From Hylemonella gracilis str. Niagara R (GTDB lineage: Bacteria; Pseudomonadota; Gammaproteobacteria; Burkholderiales; Burkholderiaceae_C): a stretch of 64,000 bases of DNA. Position 1 is the stretch's first letter. Each line of letters opens with the position of its first letter. Shown one piece after another: positions 7,042 through 16,707 of the stretch. The position numbers were made by a program, and so were the translations under genes. The DNA is taken from assembly GCF_000600295.1 (NCBI RefSeq), contig NZ_JEMG01000001.1, forward strand, positions 3,663,800 to 3,727,799, given 5' to 3'. The notes under the pieces were generated by a model, which did not search any database, was not told the origin of the DNA, and saw only the letters and a program-made list of their open reading frames with translations.

Positions 7042-7134
7042 TCCCGCCCCGCCTCCTGCCTCGCGGGGTGCATGGCCTGGGTCACGCGCCGCATCGCTGC
7101 TGCTTGGCGCGCGCCATCTACATAGAATCGGCGC

Positions 7135-8049
7135 ATGGCCAATACCCTGAACGGCAAGCTCGTCGTGGCGATTTCATCGCGCGCGCTCTTCGATTTCGAG
7201 GAAGAGAACCGCATCTTCGAGGAGAACGATGACCGCGCCTACATGACGCTGCAGCTGGAAAAGCTGGACGTGCCAGCCAAACCGGGCGTGGCGCATTCGC
7301 TGGTGAAGAAGCTGCTGGCGTTCAACGGCGACGGCAGAGACGGCGAAAGTTCCAAGCGCGTGGAAGTCGTCATCCTGTCGCGCAATGACCCCGTGTCGGG
7401 CCTGCGGGTGTTTCGCTCCGCGGAAACGCACAAGCTCAAGCTGGAGCGCGGCGTGTTCACCAAGGGCCGAGAGCCCTACCACTACCTACGCCCGCTGCAG
7501 GCCAACCTCTTCCTCTCCGCCAACCCGCTGGATGTGCGCGCCGCGCTGGATGAAGGTTTCGCCGCGGCCACCGTGCACACAGGCGCTGCGCATGCGCGCG
7601 GCACCTACCCGAACGAAGTGCGCATCGCCTTCGACGGCGACGCCGTGCTGTTTTCGGATCAGGCCGAGCGGGTCTACCAAAAGTCAGGGCTGGACGCCTT
7701 CCAGTCGCACGAGAAACGCCGCGCCGCCAAGCCCTTGCCGGCGGGCCCGTTCAAGCCCTTGCTGGAGGCGCTGCACCGGCTGCAACAGGAGCCCGGCGCC
7801 AGCGGCATGCGCATCCGCACGGCGCTGGTGACGGCACGCAGCGCGCCCGCGCATGAGCGGGCCATCCGCACCTTGATGGACTGGCACATCGAGGTCGATG
7901 AGGCCATGTTCCTCGGGGGCCTGGCCAAGGGCGAATTCCTGCGTGAGTTCGAACCCGACTTCTTCTTCGACGATCAGGTCGGTCATGTGAACTCCGCAGC
8001 CGCCCATGTGCCCGCCGGCCACGTGGCCAGCGGCATTTCCAACGCCTAG
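7135..8049 (+). CDS. Cytosolic 5'-nucleotidase (PF06189 family)
   Basis: 304 residues, no signal peptide. The N-terminus [21 protein letters not shown], the [18 protein letters not shown] segment and the C-terminal [14 protein letters not shown] are characteristic of the 5_nucleotid family related to eukaryotic cN-I. The family dephosphorylates nucleoside 5'-monophosphates, and the conserved Asp residues near both ends would bind Mg2+. It is convergent with queC; the two stop codons share the bases CTAG at 8046-8049. Confidence 0.83.
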   Translation: MANTLNGKLVVAISSRALFDFEEENRIFEENDDRAYMTLQLEKLDVPAKPGVAHSLVKKLLAFNGDGRDGESSKRVEVVILSRNDPVSGLRVFRSAETHKLKLERGVFTKGREPYHYLRPLQANLFLSANPLDVRAALDEGFAAATVHTGAAHARGTYPNEVRIAFDGDAVLFSDQAERVYQKSGLDAFQSHEKRRAAKPLPAGPFKPLLEALHRLQQEPGASGMRIRTALVTARSAPAHERAIRTLMDWHIEVDEAMFLGGLAKGEFLREFEPDFFFDDQVGHVNSAAAHVPAGHVASGISNA

Positions 8050-8744
8050 GCCGCTGACCGGTACCGTTCCCAGCCCCCGGCCCGCAGCTCACATGCGGGG
8101 CAACGGCCACACCCATAGCCCCAGGCATGACGCTGGTCTCGCTCCCCCAGGTAGCAGGTGTGGGTGTGTTCCACGATGAGGTCCACCAGGGCCTTGCCGC
8201 CCAGTGATTCCGCCAGACGCCAGGTGTCGGCCTTGTCGATCCACATCAGCGGCGTCTCGATCAGCAGCCGCTTGTCCATGCCCAGGGACAGCGCGAGCTG
8301 CATGGCCTTCATGGTGTCGTCCCGGCAATCCGGATAACCGGAAAAATCGGTCTCGCAGACACCGGTCACCAGCACCTGGAGATCGCGCCGGTAGGCCACG
8401 GCCGCTGCCAGCGTCAGGAACAGCAGATTGCGCCCTGGCACGAAAGTGTTGGGCAGGCCGTTGGCCTGCATCTGGAATTCGGTTTCGCGGGTCAGCGAGG
8501 TTTCGCTCACGGCGCCGAGCACGGCCACATCGAGCAGATGGTCCTGGCCCAGCTTGCTCGCCCAGTGCGGGTAGGTACGGCGCAGCTCTTCCAGCACGCG
8601 CAGGCGGGCATCCAGCTCCACCACATGGCGTTGGCGATAGTCGAAGGCGATGGTTTCAACGCGCTCGTAGCGGCTGAGCGCGTGGGCCAGGCAGGTGGTG
8701 GAATCCTGCCCGCCGGAAAACAGAACAAGTGCTGACGTGTGCAT
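8046..8744 (-). CDS. queC: 7-cyano-7-deazaguanine synthase
   Basis: 232 residues. The PP-loop ATP-pyrophosphatase motif SGGQDSTTC follows the N-terminus, and the C-terminus has the Zn-binding cluster CYLGER...[11 protein letters not shown]. QueC converts 7-carboxy-7-deazaguanine to preQ0 with ATP and ammonia, in the queuosine pathway. [20 protein letters not shown] and [17 protein letters not shown] are highly conserved in QueC. The gene stands without other que genes nearby and overlaps the stop of the convergent nucleotidase gene by four bases. Confidence 0.95.
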   Translation of the reverse strand: MHTSALVLFSGGQDSTTCLAHALSRYERVETIAFDYRQRHVVELDARLRVLEELRRTYPHWASKLGQDHLLDVAVLGAVSETSLTRETEFQMQANGLPNTFVPGRNLLFLTLAAAVAYRRDLQVLVTGVCETDFSGYPDCRDDTMKAMQLALSLGMDKRLLIETPLMWIDKADTWRLAESLGGKALVDLIVEHTHTCYLGERDQRHAWGYGCGRCPACELRAGGWERYRSAA

Positions 8745-8781
8745 GCATGGATATTAGGTCATGCATGCCGGGGCGTCAGAC

Positions 8782-9333
8782 TCACTCCGTCTTTCCGGGC
8801 TCCTTGATCTGGGTGGGCGAGTAGGTCAGGATTTCCTTGGCCACGTCGCCGGGAGCGTTCAGCGGGTCCACCTGGCGGTTGGTCGCCTGCACAGGCGTTT
8901 GCGCCTGCTGCTGCGCGGCCGGGCTTTGCGCAGGGTGGTTCTGCATGAAGATTTCCACCACGCGCGCGCTCGCACTCCAGACCGAGGCAATGTGTCGTGA
9001 CAGCATCTCGGACAGCGGCTCCTTGGGCGGCTCTTCCTTCTCGGGCACCTTGTCCGCCTCTTCCTTGCGCAAGGTCCAGTCCCGCGCGGAATTGTCCGCG
9101 CCGCTGCCCTGGGACGGATCGGACTGCGCCTGCGCGCCTGCGCTGGCTTGCGCCTGCAGCGCGGGGTTGATGGCGTTGATCACACCCGGGCTCGGCGCGA
9201 CCCCTTCGGGGGCGGGCGGATTAACGGGCGCAACAGGCGCCACCCGGGCTTGCGGCGCGACCATGACCTCGACGCCCGCAGGCCACAAAGGCGCCCTATC
9301 CAAGGCTGTGCGATCAATATTTGGCAGTTCCAT
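8782..9333 (-). CDS. Proline/alanine-rich hypothetical protein
   Basis: The ATG at 9331-9333 is preferred over the upstream one at 9372 because a GGTGAGGG ribosome binding stretch precedes it. The 183-residue protein has no signal peptide or membrane segment. Residues about 24-80 are low-complexity Pro/Ala/Gln, a charged KEEADKVPEKEEPPKEP linker follows, then a predicted helix LSEMLSRHIASVWSASARVVEIFM, then another Gln/Ala-rich stretch. It looks mostly disordered with one interaction helix. I do not recognise a family. A palindrome at 9388-9403 may be in its promoter. Confidence 0.6.
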   Translation of the reverse strand: MELPNIDRTALDRAPLWPAGVEVMVAPQARVAPVAPVNPPAPEGVAPSPGVINAINPALQAQASAGAQAQSDPSQGSGADNSARDWTLRKEEADKVPEKEEPPKEPLSEMLSRHIASVWSASARVVEIFMQNHPAQSPAAQQQAQTPVQATNRQVDPLNAPGDVAKEILTYSPTQIKEPGKTE

Positions 9334-9387
9334 GCATGATTCCCTCACCCCCGTCCCGCCACTCGAGAGCAACAGATTTTCTTTTGG

Positions 9388-9403
9388 CGTAATTCGGATT
9401 ACG
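9388..9403. promoter_or_regulatory. Short palindrome upstream of the proline-rich gene
   Basis: CGTAAT-TCGG-ATTACG is a perfect 6-bp inverted repeat 55 bases upstream of the start at 9333, in an AT-richer stretch. It could be an operator. No T-run follows, so it is unlikely to be a terminator. Confidence 0.35.
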
Positions 9404-9606
9404 GCACCAGCCGCAAAAGCTTGAGGGCCAATTTTGTAACTTTCTTGTCTTTTTTATGGTTTCCCGGTTTTCGGTCAGTGGATTTTTCGAGCAATAAGCA
9501 AAAAACAGGCCTTGATGCCGAGTTCACACGAGCCAAACGTGACATTGTTGGTTTTTTTCCCGCTGGCACTCGCACTGGCAAGACAAACTACGCGATGGTC
9601 TGCCGG

Positions 9607-11484
9607 TCATTCGACCGTCACGCTTTTGGCGAGATTGCGCGGCTTGTCCACATCCGTGCCGCGCGCCAGGGCGGTGTGGTAGGCCAGCAATTGCAGCGGC
9701 ACGACGTGCAGCAATGGCGAGAGCGCGCCGTAATGCTCGGGCATGCGGATGACATGCAGACCTTCTGCGCTTTCAATGCGCGTGTCGGCGTCGGCCAGAA
9801 CGTAGAGCATGCCGCCGCGCGCGCGCACTTCCTGCATATTGCTCTTGAGCTTTTCCAGCAGCGCGTCGTGGGGCGCGACGGTGACCACCGGCATGTCCGA
9901 GGTCACCAGCGCCAGCGGGCCGTGTTTCAGTTCCCCGGCAGGGTAGGCCTCGGCGTGGATGTAGCTGATTTCCTTGAGTTTGAGCGCGCCTTCGAGCGCG
10001 ATGGGGTAATGCAGGCCCCGCCCCAGGAAGAGCGCGTTCTGCATACGCGCGAAATCCTCCGCCCAGCTCATCACCTGCGGCTCCAGCGCCAGCACGGCCT
10101 GCAGAGCCACGGGCAGGTGGCGCATGGCCTTGAGATGCTGGGCTTCCTCCACCTCGCTCAGGTGGCCCCGCATCTGCGCCAGCACCAGGGTCAGCAGGAA
10201 CAGCGCGGCCAGCTGCGTGGTGAAGGCCTTGGTGCTGGCCACGCCGATCTCCACACCCGCGCGGGTCACGTAAGACAGCTTGCATTCACGCACCATGGCG
10301 CTGGTCGCGACGTTGCAGATGGTCAGGGTCTGCGTCATGCCCAGGCCCTGCGCATGGCGCAAGGCGGCCAGGGTGTCGGCCGTTTCGCCGCTCTGGCTGA
10401 TGGTCACGACCAGGGTGCGGGGGTCGGGCACGGAATCGCGGTAACGGTATTCGCTGGCCACCTCGACCTGGGTCGGAATCCTCGCGATGCTTTCCAGCCA
10501 GTACTTGGCCGCGCAGCCGCTGTAATAACTGGTGCCGCAGGCCAGGATGAGCACCTTGTCGATCTCCTTGAAGACCCGGTAGGCGCCGTCGCCGAACAGC
10601 TCGGGCACGATGCCTTCGACGCCCTCCAGCGTGTCGGCGATGGCGCGCGGCTGCTCGAAGATTTCCTTTTGCATGTAGTGGCGGTAGGGGCCCAATTCGG
10701 CCGCGCCACTGTGGGCCTGCACCGTGCGCACAGCGCGTTGCACAGGCCGGTGTTCACCCTGCTTGTCCTTGCCCACGATCCAGTGCTTGCCGAGCTGGAT
10801 GTCCACCACGTCGCCCTCTTCCAGGTAGACGATCTGGTCGGTCACGCCGGCCAGAGCCATCGCGTCGCTGGCCAGGTAGTTGGCATCGCCGTCCCCGTTC
10901 TCCTTCTTGCCAACGCCCAGGATCAGCGGCGAGCCCGCGCGCGCGCCCACCACGCGGTGCGGCTCGTCCTTGTGGAACACGGCAATCGCGTACGCCCCAT
11001 GCATCTGCTTCGTCGCGGCCTTCACGGCCTCGAACAGATCACCTTCATAAAGCGAGTCGATCAGGTGCGTGATGACCTCGGTGTCCGTCTGACTGGCGAA
11101 CACATAGCCGCGCTTTTGCAGCGCGGCGCGCAGTTCCTCGTAGTTCTCGATGATGCCGTTGTGCACCAGGGCTACACGCGCCGGCCGGGCCGAGGCGTCG
11201 GCACCGGTGCCATGGCTGAAATGCGGGTGCGCGTTGTGCACGACGGGCGCTCCGTGCGTGGCCCAGCGCGTGTGGGCAATGCCGGTGTAGCCCTGGACCG
11301 CGTCGCGCTGCACCTGCTCCATCAGCTCCGCCACCCGCGCCGTGCTGCGCGCGCGCTGCGGTCCGGTGGCGGTGTGCACGGCCACGCCGCAGGAGTCATA
11401 ACCCCGGTATTCAAGCCGCTGCAGACCCTGCACCAGCACGGGAACGATGTTGCGTTGGGAAACGGCGCCGACGATGCCACACAT
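9607..11484 (-). CDS. glmS: Glutamine--fructose-6-phosphate aminotransferase (isomerizing)
   Basis: 625 residues, slightly longer than the usual 605-615. The N-terminal [12 protein letters not shown] exposes the Cys nucleophile of the glutaminase domain, with [11 protein letters not shown] and ARTRWATHG-like ([11 protein letters not shown]) motifs. Two SIS domains follow: [23 protein letters not shown], and the C-terminal [11 protein letters not shown]. It makes glucosamine-6-phosphate, the first step to UDP-GlcNAc for peptidoglycan and LPS. glmU lies about 1.5 kb away on the same strand. The gene is divergent from an Lrp-family regulator. Confidence 0.97.
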   Translation of the reverse strand: MCGIVGAVSQRNIVPVLVQGLQRLEYRGYDSCGVAVHTATGPQRARSTARVAELMEQVQRDAVQGYTGIAHTRWATHGAPVVHNAHPHFSHGTGADASARPARVALVHNGIIENYEELRAALQKRGYVFASQTDTEVITHLIDSLYEGDLFEAVKAATKQMHGAYAIAVFHKDEPHRVVGARAGSPLILGVGKKENGDGDANYLASDAMALAGVTDQIVYLEEGDVVDIQLGKHWIVGKDKQGEHRPVQRAVRTVQAHSGAAELGPYRHYMQKEIFEQPRAIADTLEGVEGIVPELFGDGAYRVFKEIDKVLILACGTSYYSGCAAKYWLESIARIPTQVEVASEYRYRDSVPDPRTLVVTISQSGETADTLAALRHAQGLGMTQTLTICNVATSAMVRECKLSYVTRAGVEIGVASTKAFTTQLAALFLLTLVLAQMRGHLSEVEEAQHLKAMRHLPVALQAVLALEPQVMSWAEDFARMQNALFLGRGLHYPIALEGALKLKEISYIHAEAYPAGELKHGPLALVTSDMPVVTVAPHDALLEKLKSNMQEVRARGGMLYVLADADTRIESAEGLHVIRMPEHYGALSPLLHVVPLQLLAYHTALARGTDVDKPRNLAKSVTVE

Positions 11485-11542
11485 GGAAATGCCACTCCTG
11501 AGTTCGAATGGCGCGATGTTAGAAGCCCTGGCGAGAAATATC

Positions 11543-11570
11543 TCGTTGATATTCAGATCTAAATCAACGA
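11543..11570. promoter_or_regulatory. Inverted repeat in the glmS / Lrp divergent promoter region
   Basis: TCGTTGAT (11543-11550) and ATCAACGA (11563-11570) form a perfect 8-bp inverted repeat with a 12-bp spacer, in a strikingly AT-rich 130-bp region. This spacing fits a dimeric or octameric Lrp-type site. It is inferred to be the binding site of the adjacent Lrp regulator. Confidence 0.5.
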
Positions 11571-11621
11571 AAATTTCAACAAATTAATTGATTTGTCTTT
11601 TATTTCATTTCATAAATAAAA

Positions 11622-12122
11622 ATGGAATTATCAGCATCCACCAAGCTCGACGCCATCGATATCCTCCTGCTCGACGCCCTGCAGCAGGACAGCAGCCTGA
11701 GCAACCAGGCCCTGGCCGAGCGCGCCCACATCTCACCGCCCACCTGTCTGCGCCGCGTCAAGCGCCTGGTGGAAGACGGTCTGATCGAAAGACAGATCGC
11801 CATCCTCAGCGCCGACAGGCTCGCGCCCTTGATCGGCCATGGCCTGCAGGCCATAGTGGAAATCACGCTGGAGCGCCAGGGCGAGGAAGCTCAGGCCGCC
11901 TTCGAGCAGCGCGTGGTGCAAGACAGCGCCGTGCAGCAGTGCTACCGCGTCTCACCAGGGCCGGACTTCGTGCTCATCGTCCAGACCCGCGACATGCCGG
12001 ACTACCTGGCGCTGACGCAGCGCCTCTTCACCAGCGACGCGAACGTGCGCAACGTGAAGAGCTACTTCAGCACCAAACGCGGTAAGTTCGGGGCGCGGAT
12101 TCCCTTGCCGAGCAGCCCCTAG
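11622..12122 (+). CDS. Lrp/AsnC-family transcriptional regulator
   Basis: 166 residues. N-terminal HTH: LDAIDILLLDALQQDSSLSNQALAERAHIS with recognition helix PPTCLRRVKRLVEDG. The C-terminal RAM (ligand-binding) domain covers about 75-150, including CYRVSPGPDFVLIVQTRDM. The family binds amino acids and forms octamers. The gene is divergent from glmS, with an inverted repeat between them, so it may regulate glmS and itself. Its stop codon overlaps that of the convergent histidine kinase (CTAG, 12119-12122). Confidence 0.88.
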   Translation: MELSASTKLDAIDILLLDALQQDSSLSNQALAERAHISPPTCLRRVKRLVEDGLIERQIAILSADRLAPLIGHGLQAIVEITLERQGEEAQAAFEQRVVQDSAVQQCYRVSPGPDFVLIVQTRDMPDYLALTQRLFTSDANVRNVKSYFSTKRGKFGARIPLPSSP

Positions 12123-12937
12123 AGCAACTCCCCCTGCCGCGCCGGCATGGGCAAAGTCACGCTGACATGGCAACCCGCGTCAGGCATGGCGTCGATGCGG
12201 ATCGAGCCGCCGTGCCGCTGCGCGATCTTGCGCGCCAGCGCCAGGCCCAAGCCCAGGCCCTCGAACTGCTTGCTGCCATGCAGACGCTGGAACACATTGA
12301 ACAGCTTGTCGCCCAGAGCGGGATCAAAACCCGCACCGTTGTCACGCACATGGATGGTGGCCCACTCCTCACCCCCAGGTCCAGCGCCGCCCATCTCGCC
12401 CTCCACCACGATCAGCGCCGTCTTGCGCTGCCGGGTGAACTTGAGCGCGTTCGAGAGCAGTTGCGTGAACAGGAGGCGCAGCAACGCCGGATCGCCCCGC
12501 AAGGGCGGCAAGGCCGGGTCCACCCGCCATTGCACGGCGCGCGGCGGCGACAGCGCGGCACCAGAGGGTTGCGCGGCGGCCGCAAGCTCCCAGGCCCGCT
12601 GCTCCTGCGCCATGGCCGCCGCCTGCAACTCGGTCAGCAGCGCGTTCGCGTCCAGCGTGACAGGCTGCAGGTCGGCCCGGTCCAGCATCGCCCATTCGCG
12701 CAGACCGTCGATCTGCCGGCCCATCTGCTGCGCCGCCTCGGTGATGGTGTCGAGGAAGCGCATGGCCTCCCCGTTCAGCTCACCACCGGCCTCCTCACGC
12801 AGCAGGCCGGCGTAGGAAATGATGTGCCGCAGCGGCGCGCGCAGGTCATGCGACACCACCTGGGTGAAGTCAGCCAGGGACGCGCGCACCGCCGCCAGCT
12901 CGGCGCGCAGACGCTCGATTTCGCGATCCGCCTTCAC
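12119..12937 (-). CDS. Soluble sensor histidine kinase
   Basis: 272 residues with a GTG start. A short coiled-coil (DREIERLRAELAAVRASL) precedes the H-box VVSHDLRAPLRHI, with the phosphorylated His near residue 30. The HATPase domain has N-box LLSNALKFT, G1 DNGAGFD, F-box KLFNVFQRLHG and G2 GLGLGLALARKI. There is no transmembrane or input domain, resembling the kinase core of phytochrome-like proteins. It lies 16 bases after glmU on the same strand and may be translated from the same mRNA. No response regulator is adjacent. Confidence 0.85.
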   Translation of the reverse strand: MKADREIERLRAELAAVRASLADFTQVVSHDLRAPLRHIISYAGLLREEAGGELNGEAMRFLDTITEAAQQMGRQIDGLREWAMLDRADLQPVTLDANALLTELQAAAMAQEQRAWELAAAAQPSGAALSPPRAVQWRVDPALPPLRGDPALLRLLFTQLLSNALKFTRQRKTALIVVEGEMGGAGPGGEEWATIHVRDNGAGFDPALGDKLFNVFQRLHGSKQFEGLGLGLALARKIAQRHGGSIRIDAMPDAGCHVSVTLPMPARQGELL

Positions 12938-12953
12938 GCTGGCCGCCCGTCGG

Positions 12954-14381
12954 TCACGGCTTCTTCGCCACGTTCTTGCTCGGCCGCGTCCAGTCTGGGA
13001 CCGACATCTGGCGCGCCCGCCCCACCGTCAAGGCACCAGGCGCCGTGTTCTTGCTGATGGTGGAGCCGCCGCCCACCGTGCCACCCGCGCCGATGGTGAC
13101 GGGCGCGATCAACACGCAATTGCTGCCAATGTGCACATCGTCCTCGATCACCGTGCGGTGCTTGTTCGCGCCGTCGTAGTTGGCAGTGATGCTGCCCGCG
13201 CCGTAGTTCACGCGCGCGCCCACCTGCGCGTCGCCCAGGTAAGCCAGGTGGTTGGCCTTGGCGCCCACCGCCAGCGTGCTGTTCTTGACCTCGACGAAAT
13301 TGCCGATGTGCACCTCGTCACCCAGCTTGGCGCCAGGCCGCAGACGGGCGTAAGGGCCGATCAGCGCACCCGCGCCCACCTCCACCCGCTCTCCGTCGGA
13401 GGCCCCGCCTTCGATGTGGGTGTAGGCGTGGATGACCGCACCAGCCGCGATGCGCGCGTTGCCGATCACGCAATGCGGCCCGATGCGCACGCCCTCGCCC
13501 AGCTCCACCTGGCCGGTGAAGACACAGCCCACGTCGATCTCCACGTCTTGCGCGCAACGCAGTTCACCGCGCACGTCCAGCCGCGCCGGGTCGGCCAGGC
13601 GCACCCCCTGCTCCAGCAGGCCACGCGCGATGCGCAACTGGTAGGCGCGCTCCAGCTCAGCCAATTGCAAGGGGCTGTTGACGCCCGCCACCTGAGCCGC
13701 GTCGTCGGTGGGCAGCGCCACCACGGACACACCATCGGCCACGGCCAGCTTGACCACGTCGGTCAGGTAGTACTCGCCCTGCGCGTTGCGGTTGTCGAGC
13801 CGGGTCAACCAAGTCTTGAGCAGCTTGGCGGGCGCAGCCAGGATGCCGCTGTAGACCTCGCGGATGCGGCGCTGCTCCTCGCTGGCGTCCTTCTGCTCCA
13901 CGATGGCGCGCACCATGCCGCCCGCGTCGCGGACGATGCGGCCATAACCCGTCGGGTCGTCGAAGGCGATGGTCAGCAAGGCCAGCTTGTCGCCACCGCT
14001 GGCCGCGATGAGGGCGCGCAAGGTGTCGGCCTGAATCAAGGGCACATCACCCGAGAGCACCACCACCACGCCGTCGTCCGACAAACGCGGCACGGCCTGC
14101 TGCACGGCATGACCAGTGCCCAATTGCGGCTCTTGCCGCACGAATTGCAGGGCCGCATCGGGCTCGCGCACTTTGACGCCAGCCTCCACCTGCTCGGCGC
14201 CATGGCCCGTCACCACCACCACGCGCCGCGCCTGCAGCGCCGCCGCCGTGTCCAGCACATGCTGCAGCAATGCCCGGCCACCGATTCGGTGCAGCACCTT
14301 GGGCAAGCGGCTCTTCATGCGGGTGCCCTTGCCCGCTGCCATCACGACCACATCCACTGCGAAAACGCTTGCCATGTTCAA
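12954..14381 (-). CDS. glmU: Bifunctional GlcNAc-1-P uridyltransferase / glucosamine-1-P acetyltransferase
   Basis: 475 residues. The N-terminal pyrophosphorylase domain carries VVVMAAGKGTRMKSRLPKVLH and the LGTGHAVQQA signature. The C-terminal left-handed beta-helix shows hexapeptide repeats (IGPHCVIGNARI, IGPYARLRPGAKL) and the catalytic region NFVEVKNSTLAVGAKANHLAYLG, with YGAGSITANYDGANKH. It completes UDP-GlcNAc synthesis started by GlmS. Two methionines at the start (MNMASV) leave the exact start open. Transcription may continue into the kinase gene. Confidence 0.97.
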   Translation of the reverse strand: MNMASVFAVDVVVMAAGKGTRMKSRLPKVLHRIGGRALLQHVLDTAAALQARRVVVVTGHGAEQVEAGVKVREPDAALQFVRQEPQLGTGHAVQQAVPRLSDDGVVVVLSGDVPLIQADTLRALIAASGGDKLALLTIAFDDPTGYGRIVRDAGGMVRAIVEQKDASEEQRRIREVYSGILAAPAKLLKTWLTRLDNRNAQGEYYLTDVVKLAVADGVSVVALPTDDAAQVAGVNSPLQLAELERAYQLRIARGLLEQGVRLADPARLDVRGELRCAQDVEIDVGCVFTGQVELGEGVRIGPHCVIGNARIAAGAVIHAYTHIEGGASDGERVEVGAGALIGPYARLRPGAKLGDEVHIGNFVEVKNSTLAVGAKANHLAYLGDAQVGARVNYGAGSITANYDGANKHRTVIEDDVHIGSNCVLIAPVTIGAGGTVGGGSTISKNTAPGALTVGRARQMSVPDWTRPSKNVAKKP

Positions 14382-14464
14382 ACCCTTGCACCCCTGCGTG
14401 AAAAACAGGCCGCATTATCGGCGCGCACCCGTGTCCGACAGGCCATGCGTGGCGTGCAGCCATG

Positions 14465-14494
14465 AAAAAGCCGCCGGACTTGCGTGCGGCGGCT
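14465..14494 (-). terminator. Intrinsic terminator of the tctC-like gene
   Basis: On the minus strand the stem AGCCGCCG / CGGCGGCT (14494-14487 with 14476-14469) is followed by a run of T (A-run 14465-14469 on plus). A second hairpin GCCCGGT-GCA-ACCGGGC lies at 14501-14517. Confidence 0.75.
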
Positions 14495-14534
14495 GGTCTG
14501 GCCCGGTGCAACCGGGCCGTGCCCGTGGGCAGTG

Positions 14535-15530
14535 TCAGTCGGCGTATTCGCCAGCGGCCTTGATGACGGCGCCCCACTTGGCGATCTCGGCCGCGACGAA
14601 CTTCTTGTGCTCGGCGGGTTCCATGCGCTTGTCAGTCACGACCACGGCGCCCAGGCCGGCCTGCTTGGCGATGAACTCGGGGTCCTTCAACGCGGCCTTG
14701 AGGGCGGTGTTGATGCGCTGAACCACGGCGTCCGGCGTCCCCTTGGGCGCGTACAGACCGTGCCAGATGGTGACCTGGAAGCCATTGAATCCCGATTCCT
14801 GCAGGGTGGGCAGGTCCTTCAGCGCGGGCGTGGTCAGACGCTTGGTCGTGGTCACGGCGTAGGCCTTGACCTTGCCGCCTTCGATCTGCGGCGTGGTGTT
14901 GGTGGTCTGGTCGCACAGCAGGTCGATCTGGCCGCCGATCAGGTCGGTGATGGCCGGCGCTGTGCCCTTGTAGGGCACCGTGGTCATCTGGACCTTGAAG
15001 GCGTCCTGCAGCATCAGACCGCACAGGTGCGAGGCGGCGCCCAAGCCAGCGTTGCCCAGGTTGATCTTGCCTGCGTTGGCCTTGATCCAGGTCTGCAGTT
15101 CCTTGAAGTTCTTCGCCTCCATGCTCGGGCGGGCGATCAGCGTCATGGGCACGTCGTTGATCATGCCCAGGTAGGTGAAGTCGTTCTCGACATTGAACGA
15201 CAGCTTGCGGTAGAGCGCGGGCATGGTGGACATGCCGATGTGGTTGAGCAGCAGGGTGTAGCCATCGGGCTTGGCGTTGGCCACCTTGGCGGTGCCGATG
15301 GAACTGCCGGCGCCGGCCGCGTTGTCGATCACGACGGTGGCATTGCCCAAGGGCTTGCGCAGCGCCTCGGCCAAGTCACGTGCCACGCGGTCCGTCGGGC
15401 CTCCCGCCGCGAAGGGCACCACGATGGTGATGGGCTTGTCGCCAGGGAAAGACTGGGCCGAGGCGGCCAGGGGGGCAAGCAGGGCCACCGCGGAAGCCGC
15501 GCCCAGAACGTGCGCAAACAAGCGTTTCAT
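14535..15530 (-). CDS. Tripartite tricarboxylate transporter receptor (Bug family)
   Basis: The start at 15528-15530 (MKRLFAHV) follows a GAGGAG ribosome binding site; the longer frame from 15614 is upstream sequence. The 331-residue protein has a Sec signal peptide ending AASAQS, then the Bug signature FPGDKPITIVVPFAAGGPTD and IDNAAGAGSSIGTAKVANAKPDGYTLL. Bug proteins are periplasmic solute receptors, numerous in Burkholderiales, that bind carboxylates or other small metabolites. No TctA/TctB membrane genes are adjacent, so it is an orphan receptor and its ligand is unknown. Confidence 0.93.
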   Translation of the reverse strand: MKRLFAHVLGAASAVALLAPLAASAQSFPGDKPITIVVPFAAGGPTDRVARDLAEALRKPLGNATVVIDNAAGAGSSIGTAKVANAKPDGYTLLLNHIGMSTMPALYRKLSFNVENDFTYLGMINDVPMTLIARPSMEAKNFKELQTWIKANAGKINLGNAGLGAASHLCGLMLQDAFKVQMTTVPYKGTAPAITDLIGGQIDLLCDQTTNTTPQIEGGKVKAYAVTTTKRLTTPALKDLPTLQESGFNGFQVTIWHGLYAPKGTPDAVVQRINTALKAALKDPEFIAKQAGLGAVVVTDKRMEPAEHKKFVAAEIAKWGAVIKAAGEYAD

Positions 15531-15643
15531 GTCAGCACTCCTCAAAAGGGGGAAGGAACAAAAAGTGACGAAGTCTAATGCCTGCGCTTTGCGCGGTGTC
15601 ACTGCGGAAAGCACCTAGGGTAAGTTGGTAGGACAATTCCCCC

Positions 15644-16555
15644 ATGACATCCCCTGAAAAGTCCATGCTGCGCCGCGCACCGCGTCCCGAGGGCGCCCCG
15701 CCACAGCGCTCCACCGCCAACGGAACCTCGGGCGCCAGCGCCGCGCCCACCACCCGACTGAACAAACGCATGGCCGAGCTGGGCCTGTGCTCGCGCCGAG
15801 AGGCCGATGTCTGGGTCGACAACGGCTGGGTCAAGGTCAACGGGCGTGTGGCCGAGATGGGCCAGCAGGTCAGCGCCACGGACCGCATCGAGATCGACAA
15901 GCAGGCCCAGAACCAGCAGGCGACGCAGGTCACCATCCTGCTGCACAAACCCATTGGTTACGTCAGCGGTCAGGCCGAGGACGGACACGAGCCCGCCGTG
16001 GTGCTGGTGCAAGCGCAGAACCGCTGGCGCGAAGACCACGCGCCGCACCGCTTCAACGGCGGCCAGCTCCGTGGGCTGGCACCGGCTGGCCGCCTGGACA
16101 TCGACTCCACCGGCCTGCTGGTGCTGACGCAGGACGGTCGCGTCGCGCGCCAACTCATCGGCGAAGACTCATCGATGGAGAAGGAATACCTGGTGCGCGT
16201 GGTCTACCTCGGCACACCTGCGGCCGCGCATGCACCGACCGAGCTGCAGCCCATCCACGCGAACGACCCAGTCTCCACCAATGTGCAAGCAGTCTTTCCG
16301 CCGGCCATGCTGGCCAAACTGCGCCATGGCCTGAGCCTGGACGGCCAGGCCCTCAGGCCCGCCAAGGTGGACTGGGAGAACCCTGAGCAACTGCGCTTTG
16401 TGCTGACCGAGGGCAAGAAACGGCAGATCCGCCGCATGTGCGAACTGGTCGGCCTCAAGGTCGTGGGCCTCAAGCGCGTGCGCATCGGCCGCGTGATGCT
16501 GGGTAACCTGCCGCAGGGCCAGTGGCGTTATCTGGCGCCGCACGAGCGGTTCTGA
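15644..16555 (+). CDS. RsuA/RluB/RluF-family pseudouridine synthase
   Basis: 303 residues. A disordered basic N-terminus (1-36) precedes an S4 RNA-binding domain (about 37-84, LNKRMAELGLCSRREADVWVDNG). The catalytic domain includes HKPIGYVSG and AGRLDIDSTGLLVLTQDG, whose Asp152 is the catalytic residue. The end EGKKRQIRRMCELVGLKVVGLKRVRIG is characteristic of the family. It isomerises uridine in rRNA; RluF (23S U2604) is the nearest match by eye, but RluB cannot be excluded. It is divergent from the tctC-like gene. Confidence 0.88.
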   Translation: MTSPEKSMLRRAPRPEGAPPQRSTANGTSGASAAPTTRLNKRMAELGLCSRREADVWVDNGWVKVNGRVAEMGQQVSATDRIEIDKQAQNQQATQVTILLHKPIGYVSGQAEDGHEPAVVLVQAQNRWREDHAPHRFNGGQLRGLAPAGRLDIDSTGLLVLTQDGRVARQLIGEDSSMEKEYLVRVVYLGTPAAAHAPTELQPIHANDPVSTNVQAVFPPAMLAKLRHGLSLDGQALRPAKVDWENPEQLRFVLTEGKKRQIRRMCELVGLKVVGLKRVRIGRVMLGNLPQGQWRYLAPHERF

Positions 16556-16707
16556 ATCGGTTCCGTTTCCAGCGCTCCGGCGCAGCGCCCGACGCCGGCT
16601 CTGGACAAACCGACGCCGGGACCACGCTTCCCATTCCCCAACAGGACGCTGAAACACCACGGCCCGGCCCGCGCGCGCTGCCTGCGCGGCGCCCGCACTC
16701 GCCCAGT

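Noticed and set aside
9421-11562. 713-codon open frame on the plus strand
   Set aside because: It is fully antisense to glmS, which has complete family motifs; the translation is His/Arg/Gln-rich shadow sequence.
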